5,162 nt of DNA from CAINVV01 sp037129695 (lineage in GTDB: Bacteria; Bacteroidota; Bacteroidia; Bacteroidales; Prolixibacteraceae), in the NCBI GenBank assembly GCA_037129695.1, contig JBAXUL010000192.1:1-5162 (forward strand). Reading direction: 5' to 3'. Positions 1 to 5,160 of the stretch are shown here, in pieces (positions within the stretch are counted from its first letter, which is position 1; every line of letters begins with the position of its first letter). The notes beneath the pieces were generated by a model. That model had not been told where the DNA came from. It saw nothing but the letters and a program-made list of their open reading frames with translations, and made no database searches. The position numbers were made by a program, and so were the translations under genes.

Positions 1-87
1 AGTCCCCTGAATGATCTTTTGCAGGGAATGTAAAAAATTATTCAGTCAATTGAAATTGTGGTGCATGGATTTGCCTGACAATAACTT

Positions 88-109
88 TTCACGAATTTGC
101 GTGTAATTG
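88..109. repeat. Fragment resembling an 'ATTCGTG'-type dispersed repeat
   Basis: The stretch reads TTCACGAATTTGCGTG and on to TAATTG. It resembles the short A/T-rich, CACGAATT/AATTCGTG-containing intergenic repeats that I recall as common in Bacteroidota genomes. A related stretch occurs in this same window at 3187-3216 (AATTCGTGTTATTTGTGG on the plus strand). The resemblance is by eye; no alignment was run. Confidence 0.35.
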
Positions 110-120
110 AATTCCTTACC

Positions 121-160
121 ATGTCATTGCGTGCCTCCCCAGGTGGCGAAGCAATCTGTC
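121..160. repeat. Dispersed repeat fragment (TCATTGCG...GCGAAGCAATCTGTC type)
   Basis: TCATTGCG at 124-131 followed by GGCGAAGCAATCTGTC at 145-160 matches a widespread bacterial intergenic repeat of the 'cattgcgag...gaagcaatct' kind. The segment can fold weakly: TTGC (127-130) faces GCAA (151-154), and GCC (133-135) faces GGC (144-146). It is non-coding, and its function is unknown. Confidence 0.5.
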
Positions 161-217
161 CCCAACAGCGAATCCAGCCCTTGTGCCGTTTAATGGCAAT
201 TCCAAACCTGGAGTTGA

Positions 218-247
218 TTGCAACTTATGCACCGACAGTTGCAACTT
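218..247. repeat. Two direct copies of TTGCAACTT, 21-nt period
   Basis: TTGCAACTT occurs at 218-226 and again at 239-247. The second copy is part of the palindrome GTTGCAAC (238-245). On the minus strand the pair reads AAGTTGCAA...AAGTTGCAA, which resembles degenerate tandem repeats of the AAGCTGCAA/AAGCTTGAA kind seen between bacterial genes. It could also be chance. Confidence 0.35.
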
Positions 248-533
248 GTAGGATGAAGCTTTAGTTCGTTCTGATGTTAAACAATGAATTTTGGGATGGA
301 TTAATGCAGGATTTACTTGTTTCCGCCTATCATTCAATGGAGAGCATCGTTGAAAGGAATTTGCATCTGACTAATTGTAGTCGATAATCCCAGTCAATTT
401 GCCATTTTTTACCGGGGGACCCGTTGTGTCTTAAGCCGATATAAAAAGATGTTCCACGACTACCCTCTGAAAGGGTTATGAAAGTTACAATTTCTTTGAG
501 TGTGGAAATTGCACTGGTTTCCGGTAGTTGTTG

Positions 534-833
534 TCAGGCGGCGAAATCTTCTTTTTTCTTAATCTTATTTAGTTCTGCCTGCTTGTTTTTTAAGACTTCC
601 TCCAAATCATAATCGTCTTGCAATCCCAACCAGAATTTAGGTGAAGTCCCAAAATACAAACTCAGTCTGAGCGCAGTATCTGCGGTTATTGCTCTTGCTC
701 CTTTTAATATAGCGGATGTTCTTGTTTGAGGGATTCCAATATCCTTTGATAATTTATAGGCACTTATATTCATTGGTTTTAAGAATTCTTCTGAAAGAAT
801 TTCCCCGGGGTGTATATTTGCTAAAGTTTTCAT
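534..833 (-). CDS. higA: HigA-family antitoxin, XRE-type HTH (99 aa)
   Basis: This is the antitoxin of a type II toxin-antitoxin pair: it binds and neutralises HigB and represses their shared operon. The protein opens with the family signature NIHPGEILSEEFLKP (residues 6-20), followed by an XRE helix-turn-helix over about 22-60 (AYKLSKDIGIP, the TRTSAILKGAR recognition helix, then AITADTALRLSLYFGTSP). The typical FWLGLQDDYDLE follows at about 67-79, and the tail is Lys/Glu-rich. I chose the ATG at 833; an in-frame TTG two codons upstream (839) is possible but adds only two residues. The length is normal for HigA. It lies 13 nt after the higB stop, so the two are surely cotranscribed in the reversed toxin-first order usual for HigBA. 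The 3' end has no strong terminator. Base composition is more AT-rich than in the genes at 1552-4620, in keeping with a mobile module. Confidence 0.93.
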   Translation of the reverse strand: MKTLANIHPGEILSEEFLKPMNISAYKLSKDIGIPQTRTSAILKGARAITADTALRLSLYFGTSPKFWLGLQDDYDLEEVLKNKQAELNKIKKKEDFAA

Positions 834-846
834 AATCAATCAATTC

Positions 847-1128
847 TCAATGATAATCAATAATTTTTACTTGTTCCGATTGCCCTTCACTCCATCGGAA
901 TATGATTCTCCATTGATTGTTAATCCTGATGCTGTAAAACCCTTCAAGATTGCCACTCAGCTTTTCAAGTCTGTTTGATGGAGGAATTCTTAAATCATTT
1001 ATTGTTTGTGAGTTATTTAACATTCTTAATTTTCGCCGGCCAACATTTTGTATTTCAAGTGGCATATTCTTCACCCTGATACCGGACCAAATTAATTCAG
1101 TTTCCTTGTCTCCAAAATTTAAAATCAT
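847..1128 (-). CDS. higB: HigB-family mRNA interferase toxin (93 aa)
   Basis: This is a toxin of the RelE/ParE superfamily, HigB branch; known relatives cleave mRNA in the ribosomal A site. Family blocks visible in order are DKETELIWSG (7-16), the RRKLRMLNN core (31-39), INDLRIPPSNRLEKLSG (43-59), YSIRINNQWRIIFRW (65-79) and the terminal IIDYH (89-93). The end Asp91-Tyr92-His93 and Arg74 correspond to residues reported as important in studied HigB toxins, so the protein looks intact. I chose the ATG at 1128 because it gives the family's usual ~92-93 aa and lies just downstream of a promoter whose expected transcript start is near 1146. The open frame extends upstream to a TTG at 1212, but those 28 hydrophobic residues would be encoded across the promoter and are very unlikely to be made. 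higA follows at once on the same strand. Confidence 0.93.
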   Translation of the reverse strand: MILNFGDKETELIWSGIRVKNMPLEIQNVGRRKLRMLNNSQTINDLRIPPSNRLEKLSGNLEGFYSIRINNQWRIIFRWSEGQSEQVKIIDYH

Positions 1129-1140
1129 AATTACGCCAAT

Positions 1141-1151
1141 CGTTACTAACG
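1141..1151. promoter_or_regulatory. Palindrome CGTTA-C-TAACG, candidate HigA operator
   Basis: A perfect 5+5 inverted repeat with one central base sits where the higBA transcript should begin, directly downstream of the -7 box. It is flanked by a direct repeat ACGCCAA (1133-1139 and 1149-1155). HigA proteins autorepress by binding palindromes at their promoters, so this is a natural candidate site; the assignment is inference. Confidence 0.45.
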
Positions 1152-1152
1152 C

Positions 1153-1184
1153 CAAAGGTAAGTAAATAATTAATGTAAGGCAAA
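1153..1184 (-). promoter_or_regulatory. Promoter of higBA, Bacteroidota type
   Basis: Read on the minus strand, TTTG (1184-1181) is followed after 20 nt by TACCTTTG (1160-1153). This fits the Bacteroidota sigma-ABfr consensus of a TTTG -33 box and a TAnnTTTG -7 box. Transcription would begin near 1146, giving a short leader of about 18 nt before the higB ATG at 1128. The fit is exact in both boxes but is judged only from sequence. Confidence 0.65.
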
Positions 1185-1203
1185 TAATGGCGGGAATAAT
1201 TTG
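1181..1203. promoter_or_regulatory. Imperfect inverted repeat over the higBA -33 region
   Basis: CAAATAAT (1181-1188) faces ATAATTTG (1196-1203), giving 7 of 8 complementary positions around a 7-nt GC-rich centre. It overlaps the -33 box of the higBA promoter. It is a second candidate operator for HigA, alternative or additional to the palindrome at 1141-1151. AT-rich arms of this size can arise by chance. Confidence 0.3.
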
Positions 1204-1248
1204 CAAACACAATTAAAAATTCTGGTAGACCTATTCATTTTGATGCTT

Positions 1249-1290
1249 AACGGTTTGCGTATTTGTATAGTTTGGGAGTTAAAAACCGTT
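1249..1290. repeat. Inverted repeat AACGGTTT / AAACCGTT
   Basis: AACGGTTT (1249-1256) is perfectly complementary to AAACCGTT (1283-1290), with a 26-nt loop. A second, overlapping pair is GTTTGC (1253-1258) and GCAAAC (1306-1311). It lies behind the higBA promoter and could be an end of a mobile module, a structured recombination site or a divergent-promoter regulatory element; nothing in the sequence decides between these. Confidence 0.45.
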
Positions 1291-1490
1291 TTCTCGTCCC
1301 ACGATGCAAACTTCGGCCAACAGACCCTCTAAAGGACATTTTGCAGGTTTGTAGAAAATTTCCTTTCCGAAAGCCTGCGTTGCCATCTGCACCTGTTTTC
1401 ACAAATAGCAGGAGGATTTATTCGTTCCGGCAATTAAAACCCGAAGCCGTCAGCCATCGAAAGAAGATTTTCAAAATTGAATATAAATTC

Positions 1491-1520
1491 TTGGTCAGGC
1501 CGGATAGTTGTTTAAATTTG
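1491..1520 (+). promoter_or_regulatory. Promoter of the type IX-secreted protein gene
   Basis: TTGG (1491-1494) is followed after 18 nt by TAAATTTG (1513-1520), a perfect TAnnTTTG -7 box of the Bacteroidota type. Transcription would start near 1527, leaving a leader of about 25 nt before the ATG at 1552. No Shine-Dalgarno sequence is evident in that leader, as is usual for the phylum. Confidence 0.6.
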
Positions 1521-1551
1521 TAGGATTGAAGCATTTCAGACAATTAACGTT

Positions 1552-2859
1552 ATGGCCAGAAAACGGAATCACCTTCTTTTGCTCTTTTCTGTAGTCTTGC
1601 TGTTCGCTTTCCCAGGACTACTCACGGCACAATCGATCTTTTCGGGGAATGCCGGTTTCAAAGAGACTACTGCCTATCCAACTTTCCCGACCAACGATCC
1701 GATCTGGTATTTTTGTTCGGTGGAAGGAGTGGCCGCAGGTTCGTTGACGGCACAATCAGCCGGTTCCAGTGTTACTTTTTTGTGGGAGAAATTTGATCCT
1801 ACGGGACTGAAATTCGTGAATTATTCGAATGATACGGGAATCCTGTCTACCCAGACTAATCTTTCAGATGGATGTTACAGGGTCTCCTTCACCGAGAACG
1901 GCAAAAGTTTCCAGTTCCGTGCCTGGGTCATGAACGGCTGGAGCAAGCCTTCGGCCGCCATCGCAGAATCAACCTGTAAATTTCTCAGACTTTCCTCTGC
2001 GGTGATCGGTTCGGTTTATCAGTATTTCGATCTGACATCCGGAAAGCCTGTCGCGGTAAGTTCCGATTATCGTTTTCGCTGGTACACAGGAACTACCCTG
2101 GTATCCTCTGCACAAAACCCAACGATTCAGAATCCTCCTTCCAAAAATACCGACTATCGGGTAGAAGTGACAGACAGAGCCGGTTGCATGAAAAGTGTCG
2201 TGGTAACGTATAGATCACCGATACCTGATGCCAAATTCATATGGTCGACGAATCAGAAAAATGATCCGCAGTATGTCTTTCCACAGGCTCCTGCCAACAT
2301 CGATTTTCAAAACCAAAGTATCAATGCAGATGCCGATAAATATGAATGGTATCTGTTCAAGGATAAAGCCATTCTTTCGGCATTGGGAGCCGGCGGAACT
2401 ACAGCGATTGATTCATTTATCACTGTCATGTATGATGCGAACCCGCTCTACACCTATCAGAATTCAGGCAAGTACATGGTCAAGCTGATCGCCTCCAAAA
2501 CAACACAGGCACTTACCTGCCGGGATACCTTCTATCTGCCTGACTTCATTGTAGTTGATACTTCCCTCGTCAAGGTGGCACCTGTTTTTACTCCCAACGG
2601 GGATGGCGTCAATGATAAGCTGATCATCAAAACGAGGTCGCTGCAAAGCTTGACCTTCACGGTATTAAACCGCTGGGGTAAAGTAGTTCATCAGTTTTCC
2701 ACCAATAATTACATGCCTGAAAATTCGGAAATAGCTGCCTGGGATGGCAAGGTCGGTGGCAACCTTTGTCCGGCAGGAGTTTATTTTTACGTGGCTGATG
2801 CCAAAGGAAGAGACGGGGTCAGGCGACGATCGAAGGGATTTGTGGAGATGATTTGGTAA
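1552..2859 (+). CDS. Secreted Ig/PKD-like protein with type IX secretion type B C-terminal domain (435 aa)
   Basis: This is a predicted cell-surface or extracellular protein exported by Sec and then by the type IX secretion system. Residues 1-26 form a signal peptide (MARKRN, hydrophobic core, LLTA|QS). Two stretches with immunoglobulin-like strand patterns follow at about 28-130 and 140-222; the second has the typical YRFRWYTG ... TDYRVEVTDRAGC pattern. A PKD-like segment spans about 245-332 (NIDFQNQS, YEWYLF, YTYQNSGKYMVKLIAS). The C-terminal sorting domain at 342-435 is the gliding-motility-associated (CHU_C, type B) kind: APVFTPNGDGVND, LTFTVLNRWGKVVH, AAWDGKVGGNLCPAGVYFYV and a final KGFVEMIW. 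Proteins of this class are often much larger adhesins, so this one is small. The middle has no enzyme motif, so binding or structural work is likely but not shown. The DUF493 gene follows after 29 nt and is probably on the same transcript. Confidence 0.9.
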   Translation: MARKRNHLLLLFSVVLLFAFPGLLTAQSIFSGNAGFKETTAYPTFPTNDPIWYFCSVEGVAAGSLTAQSAGSSVTFLWEKFDPTGLKFVNYSNDTGILSTQTNLSDGCYRVSFTENGKSFQFRAWVMNGWSKPSAAIAESTCKFLRLSSAVIGSVYQYFDLTSGKPVAVSSDYRFRWYTGTTLVSSAQNPTIQNPPSKNTDYRVEVTDRAGCMKSVVVTYRSPIPDAKFIWSTNQKNDPQYVFPQAPANIDFQNQSINADADKYEWYLFKDKAILSALGAGGTTAIDSFITVMYDANPLYTYQNSGKYMVKLIASKTTQALTCRDTFYLPDFIVVDTSLVKVAPVFTPNGDGVNDKLIIKTRSLQSLTFTVLNRWGKVVHQFSTNNYMPENSEIAAWDGKVGGNLCPAGVYFYVADAKGRDGVRRRSKGFVEMIW

Positions 2860-2888
2860 AGACGAGTTAATGAAACAGAAATTGATTT

Positions 2889-3158
2889 ATGGATCAAGCA
2901 TTAGAGAACGCAAAGACGATCCTCTGGGCACAGCAAGAATGGCCCGGGGTATTCTATTTTAAGTTTATAGTTCCAAACGATAAAATAAAGCTTGATCTGG
3001 TCAGGCAACTTTTCAGGTTTGAAGAGCACATCACTTACCGCACATCGAAAGACATCCGGTTTATATCACTTTCCTGCAAACAGGAAATGAAGAATCCCGA
3101 TGAAGTTCTTGAGATTTACAAAAAGGCCGGGGAGATTGAAGGGGTGATTTCCTTGTAA
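2889..3158 (+). CDS. DUF493 (YbeD-like) family protein (89 aa)
   Basis: This is a small cytosolic protein of the DUF493 family, related to E. coli YbeD, whose fold resembles ACT-type regulatory domains; no reaction is known. The family pattern is clear: WPGVFYFKFIVPN (18-30), a central segment ending in a TSKDIRFISLSCKQEM strand (52-67), then PDEVLEIYKKAGEIEGVISL (70-89), the usual C-terminus of Bacteroidota members. Length is normal for the family. The start is the ATG at 2889; no good ribosome binding site precedes it. It lies 29 nt after the secreted-protein gene with no terminator between, so cotranscription is likely although no functional link is evident. A role as a small regulatory partner is suggested only by the fold. 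Confidence 0.85.
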   Translation: MDQALENAKTILWAQQEWPGVFYFKFIVPNDKIKLDLVRQLFRFEEHITYRTSKDIRFISLSCKQEMKNPDEVLEIYKKAGEIEGVISL

Positions 3159-3186
3159 ACGGGAAGGTGAGAATAGGAGAAAGAAT

Positions 3187-3216
3187 CTTATTTGTGTGAA
3201 TTCGTGTTATTTGTGG
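3187..3216. repeat. Short intergenic repeat with TTATTTGTG twice
   Basis: TTATTTGTG occurs at 3188-3196 and 3207-3215 (19-nt period), flanking GAATTC. The segment resembles the TTTGTG/ATTCGTG-type dispersed intergenic repeat familiar in Bacteroidota, and is similar in wording to 88-109. It lies between the DUF493 gene and the S37 peptidase gene. No promoter of the TAnnTTTG type was found between it and the ATG at 3310. Confidence 0.4.
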
Positions 3217-3309
3217 TAAGGGCTCAAAGTCATGACCGGGGAAGCGCAATCGAAAATCAAATCCTTCTGCAGACCCAGGTTCCGAATGAAAATCCAAAAT
3301 TGATACTAT

Positions 3310-4620
3310 ATGTTACCATTCAATCTTAAAACAGGAGCACGTCGGTACGCACTGTTGCTTTCGATTCTTTTTATTGCTTTTCAGTCGCTGGTTGCACAAT
3401 CGTTGTTGGAGCGGATCAAAGCACTGCCGGATATCATTTCCGTTGAAAAGATGGAACAGAATCCTTTTTTTAGCGAAGCCTATGTTGTCAATGTCAGGCA
3501 GGCTGTCGATCATCAACATCCGGAAAGGGGATTTTTTCCACAGAGGGTATTTCTGTCTCATTTGTCCTACGATAGTCCGGTAGTTTTTGTGACGGAAGGA
3601 TATGGAGGAGGATATGCATCCGGGAAAAGGCACCTTGAGGAACTTTGTCCGATACTCCATGCCAACCAGCTTTTTGTCGAACACCGTTTCTTTGGCAAAT
3701 CATGTCCTGATACCATTCATTGGCGGGATCTGACAGTCGAAAATGCGGCGGCAGACCAACACCACGTGCTTCAGCTTTTCAAGCAAATATATGTGAAGAA
3801 ATGGGTAAGCACAGGAATCAGCAAAGGTGGTGAAACCGTACTTTACCACCGCATGCTCTATCCGGATGATGTAACGGCATCCGTTCCATTCGTGGCTCCC
3901 CTTAATTTCTCTACCGAAGAACAAAGGCATCCCCATTTTATTGAAAAAGAGGTGGGTAAGAAATTTGAACGGAAAATGGTAAAGGGATTTCAGATGGAGG
4001 TACTGAAACGGAAAGACAGGCTGATGCCGATGTTTGATCAATTGTGCAAGGATAAAAAATACACTTTCAAGGCACCCAACAGGGAGATTTTCGATTACTC
4101 CGTGCTGGAATATTCTTTCTCTTTCTGGCAGTGGGGAACATCAGTCAGCACCATTCCCAAATTGACCGCAACAGACAAGGAGATATTTGACCATTTTCAA
4201 AAGATCAGCTCGTGCAGCTATTTCGATATTGAGAGTGGGAAGGCTACTGCTCCGTTCTTTGTGCAGGCCTTGATGCAGCTAGGTTATTATGGATATGACA
4301 CCAAGCCTTTCAGAAAGTTGATGGAAACAAAGGATACCAAAGGATACATCGCGCGCCTGTTTCTGGAAAAGGATCAGGTTTTCCCCTACAATCCTGAAAT
4401 GAGCAATCAGGTTGACCGCTATCTGAAGACGAATGCTTCCCGGATTTTGCTGATATACGGTGGAATCGATCCGTGGTCAGCCTCCGCTGCCACTGGCGGG
4501 AAAAATCCGGGTGTGATGAAGATCGTTCAGGCGCGGGGGAGCCATCGTAGCCGCATCAGTAATATGCCTGATATACAGAAGAAAAGAGCGATCGATGTGA
4601 TCACTGAGTGGATGAAATGA
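3310..4620 (+). CDS. Secreted S37-family (PS-10) serine aminopeptidase (436 aa)
   Basis: This is a predicted exported serine peptidase of family S37, alpha/beta-hydrolase fold, whose characterised Streptomyces member removes tripeptides from protein N-termini. Residues 1-29 are a signal peptide (basic start, ALLLSILFIAFQSLVA|QS). The mature part shows VVFVTEGYGGGYA (91-103) and NQLFVEHRFFGKSCP (119-133), the family block before the nucleophile. The nucleophile elbow STGISKGGE (167-175) gives Ser171. Late motifs IYGGIDPWSA (382-391) and ARGSHRSRI (408-416) give Asp387 and His412. The triad is therefore complete and the gene looks functional. Cys113 and Cys132 could form a disulfide; this is a guess. 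There is no type IX sorting domain, so the protein probably stays in the periplasm or leaves by another route. The start at 3310 places the signal peptide correctly. The IVP-type element begins six bases after the stop codon. Confidence 0.9.
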   Translation: MLPFNLKTGARRYALLLSILFIAFQSLVAQSLLERIKALPDIISVEKMEQNPFFSEAYVVNVRQAVDHQHPERGFFPQRVFLSHLSYDSPVVFVTEGYGGGYASGKRHLEELCPILHANQLFVEHRFFGKSCPDTIHWRDLTVENAAADQHHVLQLFKQIYVKKWVSTGISKGGETVLYHRMLYPDDVTASVPFVAPLNFSTEEQRHPHFIEKEVGKKFERKMVKGFQMEVLKRKDRLMPMFDQLCKDKKYTFKAPNREIFDYSVLEYSFSFWQWGTSVSTIPKLTATDKEIFDHFQKISSCSYFDIESGKATAPFFVQALMQLGYYGYDTKPFRKLMETKDTKGYIARLFLEKDQVFPYNPEMSNQVDRYLKTNASRILLIYGGIDPWSASAATGGKNPGVMKIVQARGSHRSRISNMPDIQKKRAIDVITEWMK

Positions 4621-4625
4621 TGTGC

Positions 4626-4653
4626 TGATGTGATGATTAGATGATGCGCTGAT
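4626..4653. repeat. Left arm of the element's inverted repeat
   Basis: The outer 15 bases TGATGTGATGATTAG (4626-4640) are exactly complementary to 5068-5082. The inner 13 (4641-4653) match 5055-5067 at 10 positions. The arm is built from TGATG/GATTAG-like units, and a further TGATGTG lies just outside at 4618-4624, starting with the peptidase stop codon. The arm touches the last codon of the broken four-helix-bundle gene. Confidence 0.75.
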
Positions 4654-5006
4654 TAGTGTTCTGATTTTTTGGAGGAGGAAATAATTTTGTTCAATAGTTT
4701 TTTGATACTGGTTAATCGGGTTTGTAAGTCTAATGTTTCCGGGTAATTTTTAGAAAAGTGACACAAGAGTAGCCAATATTCATTTTAGTCTGCTTCTTTG
4801 GCAGCAATTTTCATTTTATGAATAAAATCCGCTTTGCTTTCAGCATTTTGAGCTTCTCTTACATTTGCGCCGATAGATGTGCCGGATTTTAGAATTTGAT
4901 TTGCCAGAACGTATTTTCTATTATTCTCAAGAATTTCTGCTAACTCGATAATTTCAAGCCCAAACTCAAAACTAACATCTACCACTTCATTTCCAGACTT
5001 GTACAT
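4653..5006 (-). pseudogene. Four-helix-bundle (23S rRNA intervening-sequence) protein, broken by an in-frame stop
   Basis: The protein belongs to the four-helix-bundle family first named from ORFs inside 23S rRNA intervening sequences; its molecular role is not settled. From the ATG at 5006 the family pattern is clear: FEFGLEIIELAEIL (13-26), YVLANQILKSGTSIGANVRE (32-51), then AQNAESKADFIHKMKIA (52-68) and KEAD (70-73). Codon 74 is TAA (4787-4785). Reading on in the same frame gives NEYWLLLCHFSKNYPETL and a helical Leu/Lys-rich tail to a natural TAA at 4655-4653. The joined length is 117 codons, normal for the family, and the family usually has Glu-Thr-Glu-Tyr-Trp-Leu here, so GAA to TAA is the simplest change. 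Without it only the first 73 residues are made and the last part of the bundle is lost. A sequencing error or stop-codon readthrough are alternatives. Confidence 0.85.
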
Positions 5007-5024
5007 AATGGTTTTTTTAATTTT

Positions 5025-5052
5025 GAAATATATTGTAAAATCGAAACATCAA
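5025..5052 (-). promoter_or_regulatory. Possible promoter of the four-helix-bundle gene
   Basis: On the minus strand TTG (5052-5050) is followed after 17 nt by TATATTTC (5032-5025), one mismatch from TAnnTTTG. Transcription would start near 5018, about 12 nt before the ATG at 5006. It lies inside the element next to the right repeat arm, so the element would carry its own promoter. AT-rich DNA gives such matches easily. Confidence 0.35.
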
Positions 5053-5054
5053 CC

Positions 5055-5082
5055 ATCATCGTATCAGCTAATCATCACATCA
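5055..5082. repeat. Right arm of the element's inverted repeat
   Basis: CTAATCATCACATCA (5068-5082) is the perfect complement of 4626-4640, and 5055-5067 continues the pairing with three mismatches. Homology stops at 5082: the bases beyond (ACCCCTTTT) do not match the left flank, which sets the outer boundary of the repeat. Confidence 0.75.
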
Positions 5083-5160
5083 ACCCCTTTTCCAGACCAT
5101 CACTTCTATATTCTTCAGGATTGATTTGCGTTTGTTGACCCTGAAAAGCGACTGAATTGT
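5080..5160 (-). CDS. Possible C-terminal end of a gene entering from the right edge
   Basis: Two minus-strand frames are open from the window edge. One ends at a TGA at 5082-5080, the outermost bases of the right repeat arm, and gives 26 residues ending IEVMVWKRG. The other ends at a TGA at 5077-5075, inside the arm, and gives 28 residues ending SDGLEKGLM. I recognise neither. The first is listed because its stop coincides with the element boundary, as the peptidase stop does on the other side. Convergent orientation toward the peptidase would place the element between two 3' ends. It may equally be non-coding. Confidence 0.25.
   Translation of the reverse strand, partial: TIQSLFRVNKRKSILKNIEVMVWKRG

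Larger units (their letters stand above)
1..533. other. Gene-free stretch with degenerate repeats
   Basis: I see no credible gene in these 533 bases. The longest open frame, on the minus strand over 116-337, has low-complexity composition and runs straight through the repeat-like pieces at 121-160 and 218-247, so it is a repeat read-through and not a protein gene. A short hairpin (ACCCT 462-466 / AGGGT 472-476) lies downstream of higA on the minus strand but has no T tract after it, so it is at best a weak transcript end. The rest looks like ordinary intergenic or decayed DNA. Confidence 0.6.
1213..1551. other. Intergenic stretch between higBA and the secreted-protein gene
   Basis: No convincing gene was found. 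A plus-strand frame from a TTG at 1263 to 1523 (86 codons) has Arg/Lys/Pro/Phe-rich composition, matches no family I know, and its 3' end contains the promoter of the next gene, so I treat it as chance. The stretch is divergent: higBA leaves to the left and the gene at 1552 to the right. It holds the inverted repeat at 1249-1290 and the promoter at 1491-1520. Confidence 0.55.
4626..5082. mobile_element. IVS-like element: four-helix-bundle gene between inverted repeats
   Basis: A 457-bp unit is bounded by a 28-bp imperfect inverted repeat (4626-4653 and 5055-5082, 25/28 complementary) and contains a single minus-strand gene of the 23S rRNA intervening-sequence protein family. Intervening sequences in 23S rRNA genes of several phyla have this build: flanking complementary arms that pair into a stem, with a four-helix-bundle ORF inside. 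Here the element is not in an rRNA gene but behind the peptidase gene. Whether it moves by itself is not shown by the sequence, and no target-site duplication is clear. Confidence 0.55.

Noticed and set aside
5..26. Hairpin CCCTG / CAGGG at the left edge as a terminator
   Set aside because: Only five base pairs with a 12-nt loop; the plus side is followed by an A-rich, not T-rich, run and no gene end is visible.
116..337. Minus-strand open frame of 73 codons
   Set aside because: It runs through the dispersed-repeat fragment at 121-160 and the TTGCAACTT repeats; composition is not protein-like and no family is recognised.
413..423. GC-rich CGGG/CCCG hairpin next to a T run (404-410) as a terminator
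   Set aside because: For plus-strand transcripts the T run lies before the stem, and for minus-strand transcripts the stem is followed by A residues, so neither direction gives an intrinsic terminator.
478..612. Plus-strand small frame starting MKVTISLSVE, running into higA antisense
   Set aside because: Most of it is the complement of higA; no ribosome binding site or family support.
950..1165. Plus-strand open frame opposite higB
   Set aside because: Antisense shadow of a well-supported HigB gene.
1129..1212. 28-residue hydrophobic N-terminal extension of HigB from a TTG at 1212
   Set aside because: It would be encoded across the higBA promoter, uses a TTG start, and makes HigB longer than the family; the ATG at 1128 fits the family length.
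1263..1523. Plus-strand open frame of 86 codons starting at TTG
   Set aside because: Arg/Lys/Pro-rich with no recognisable family pattern, and its 3' end overlaps the promoter of the gene at 1552.
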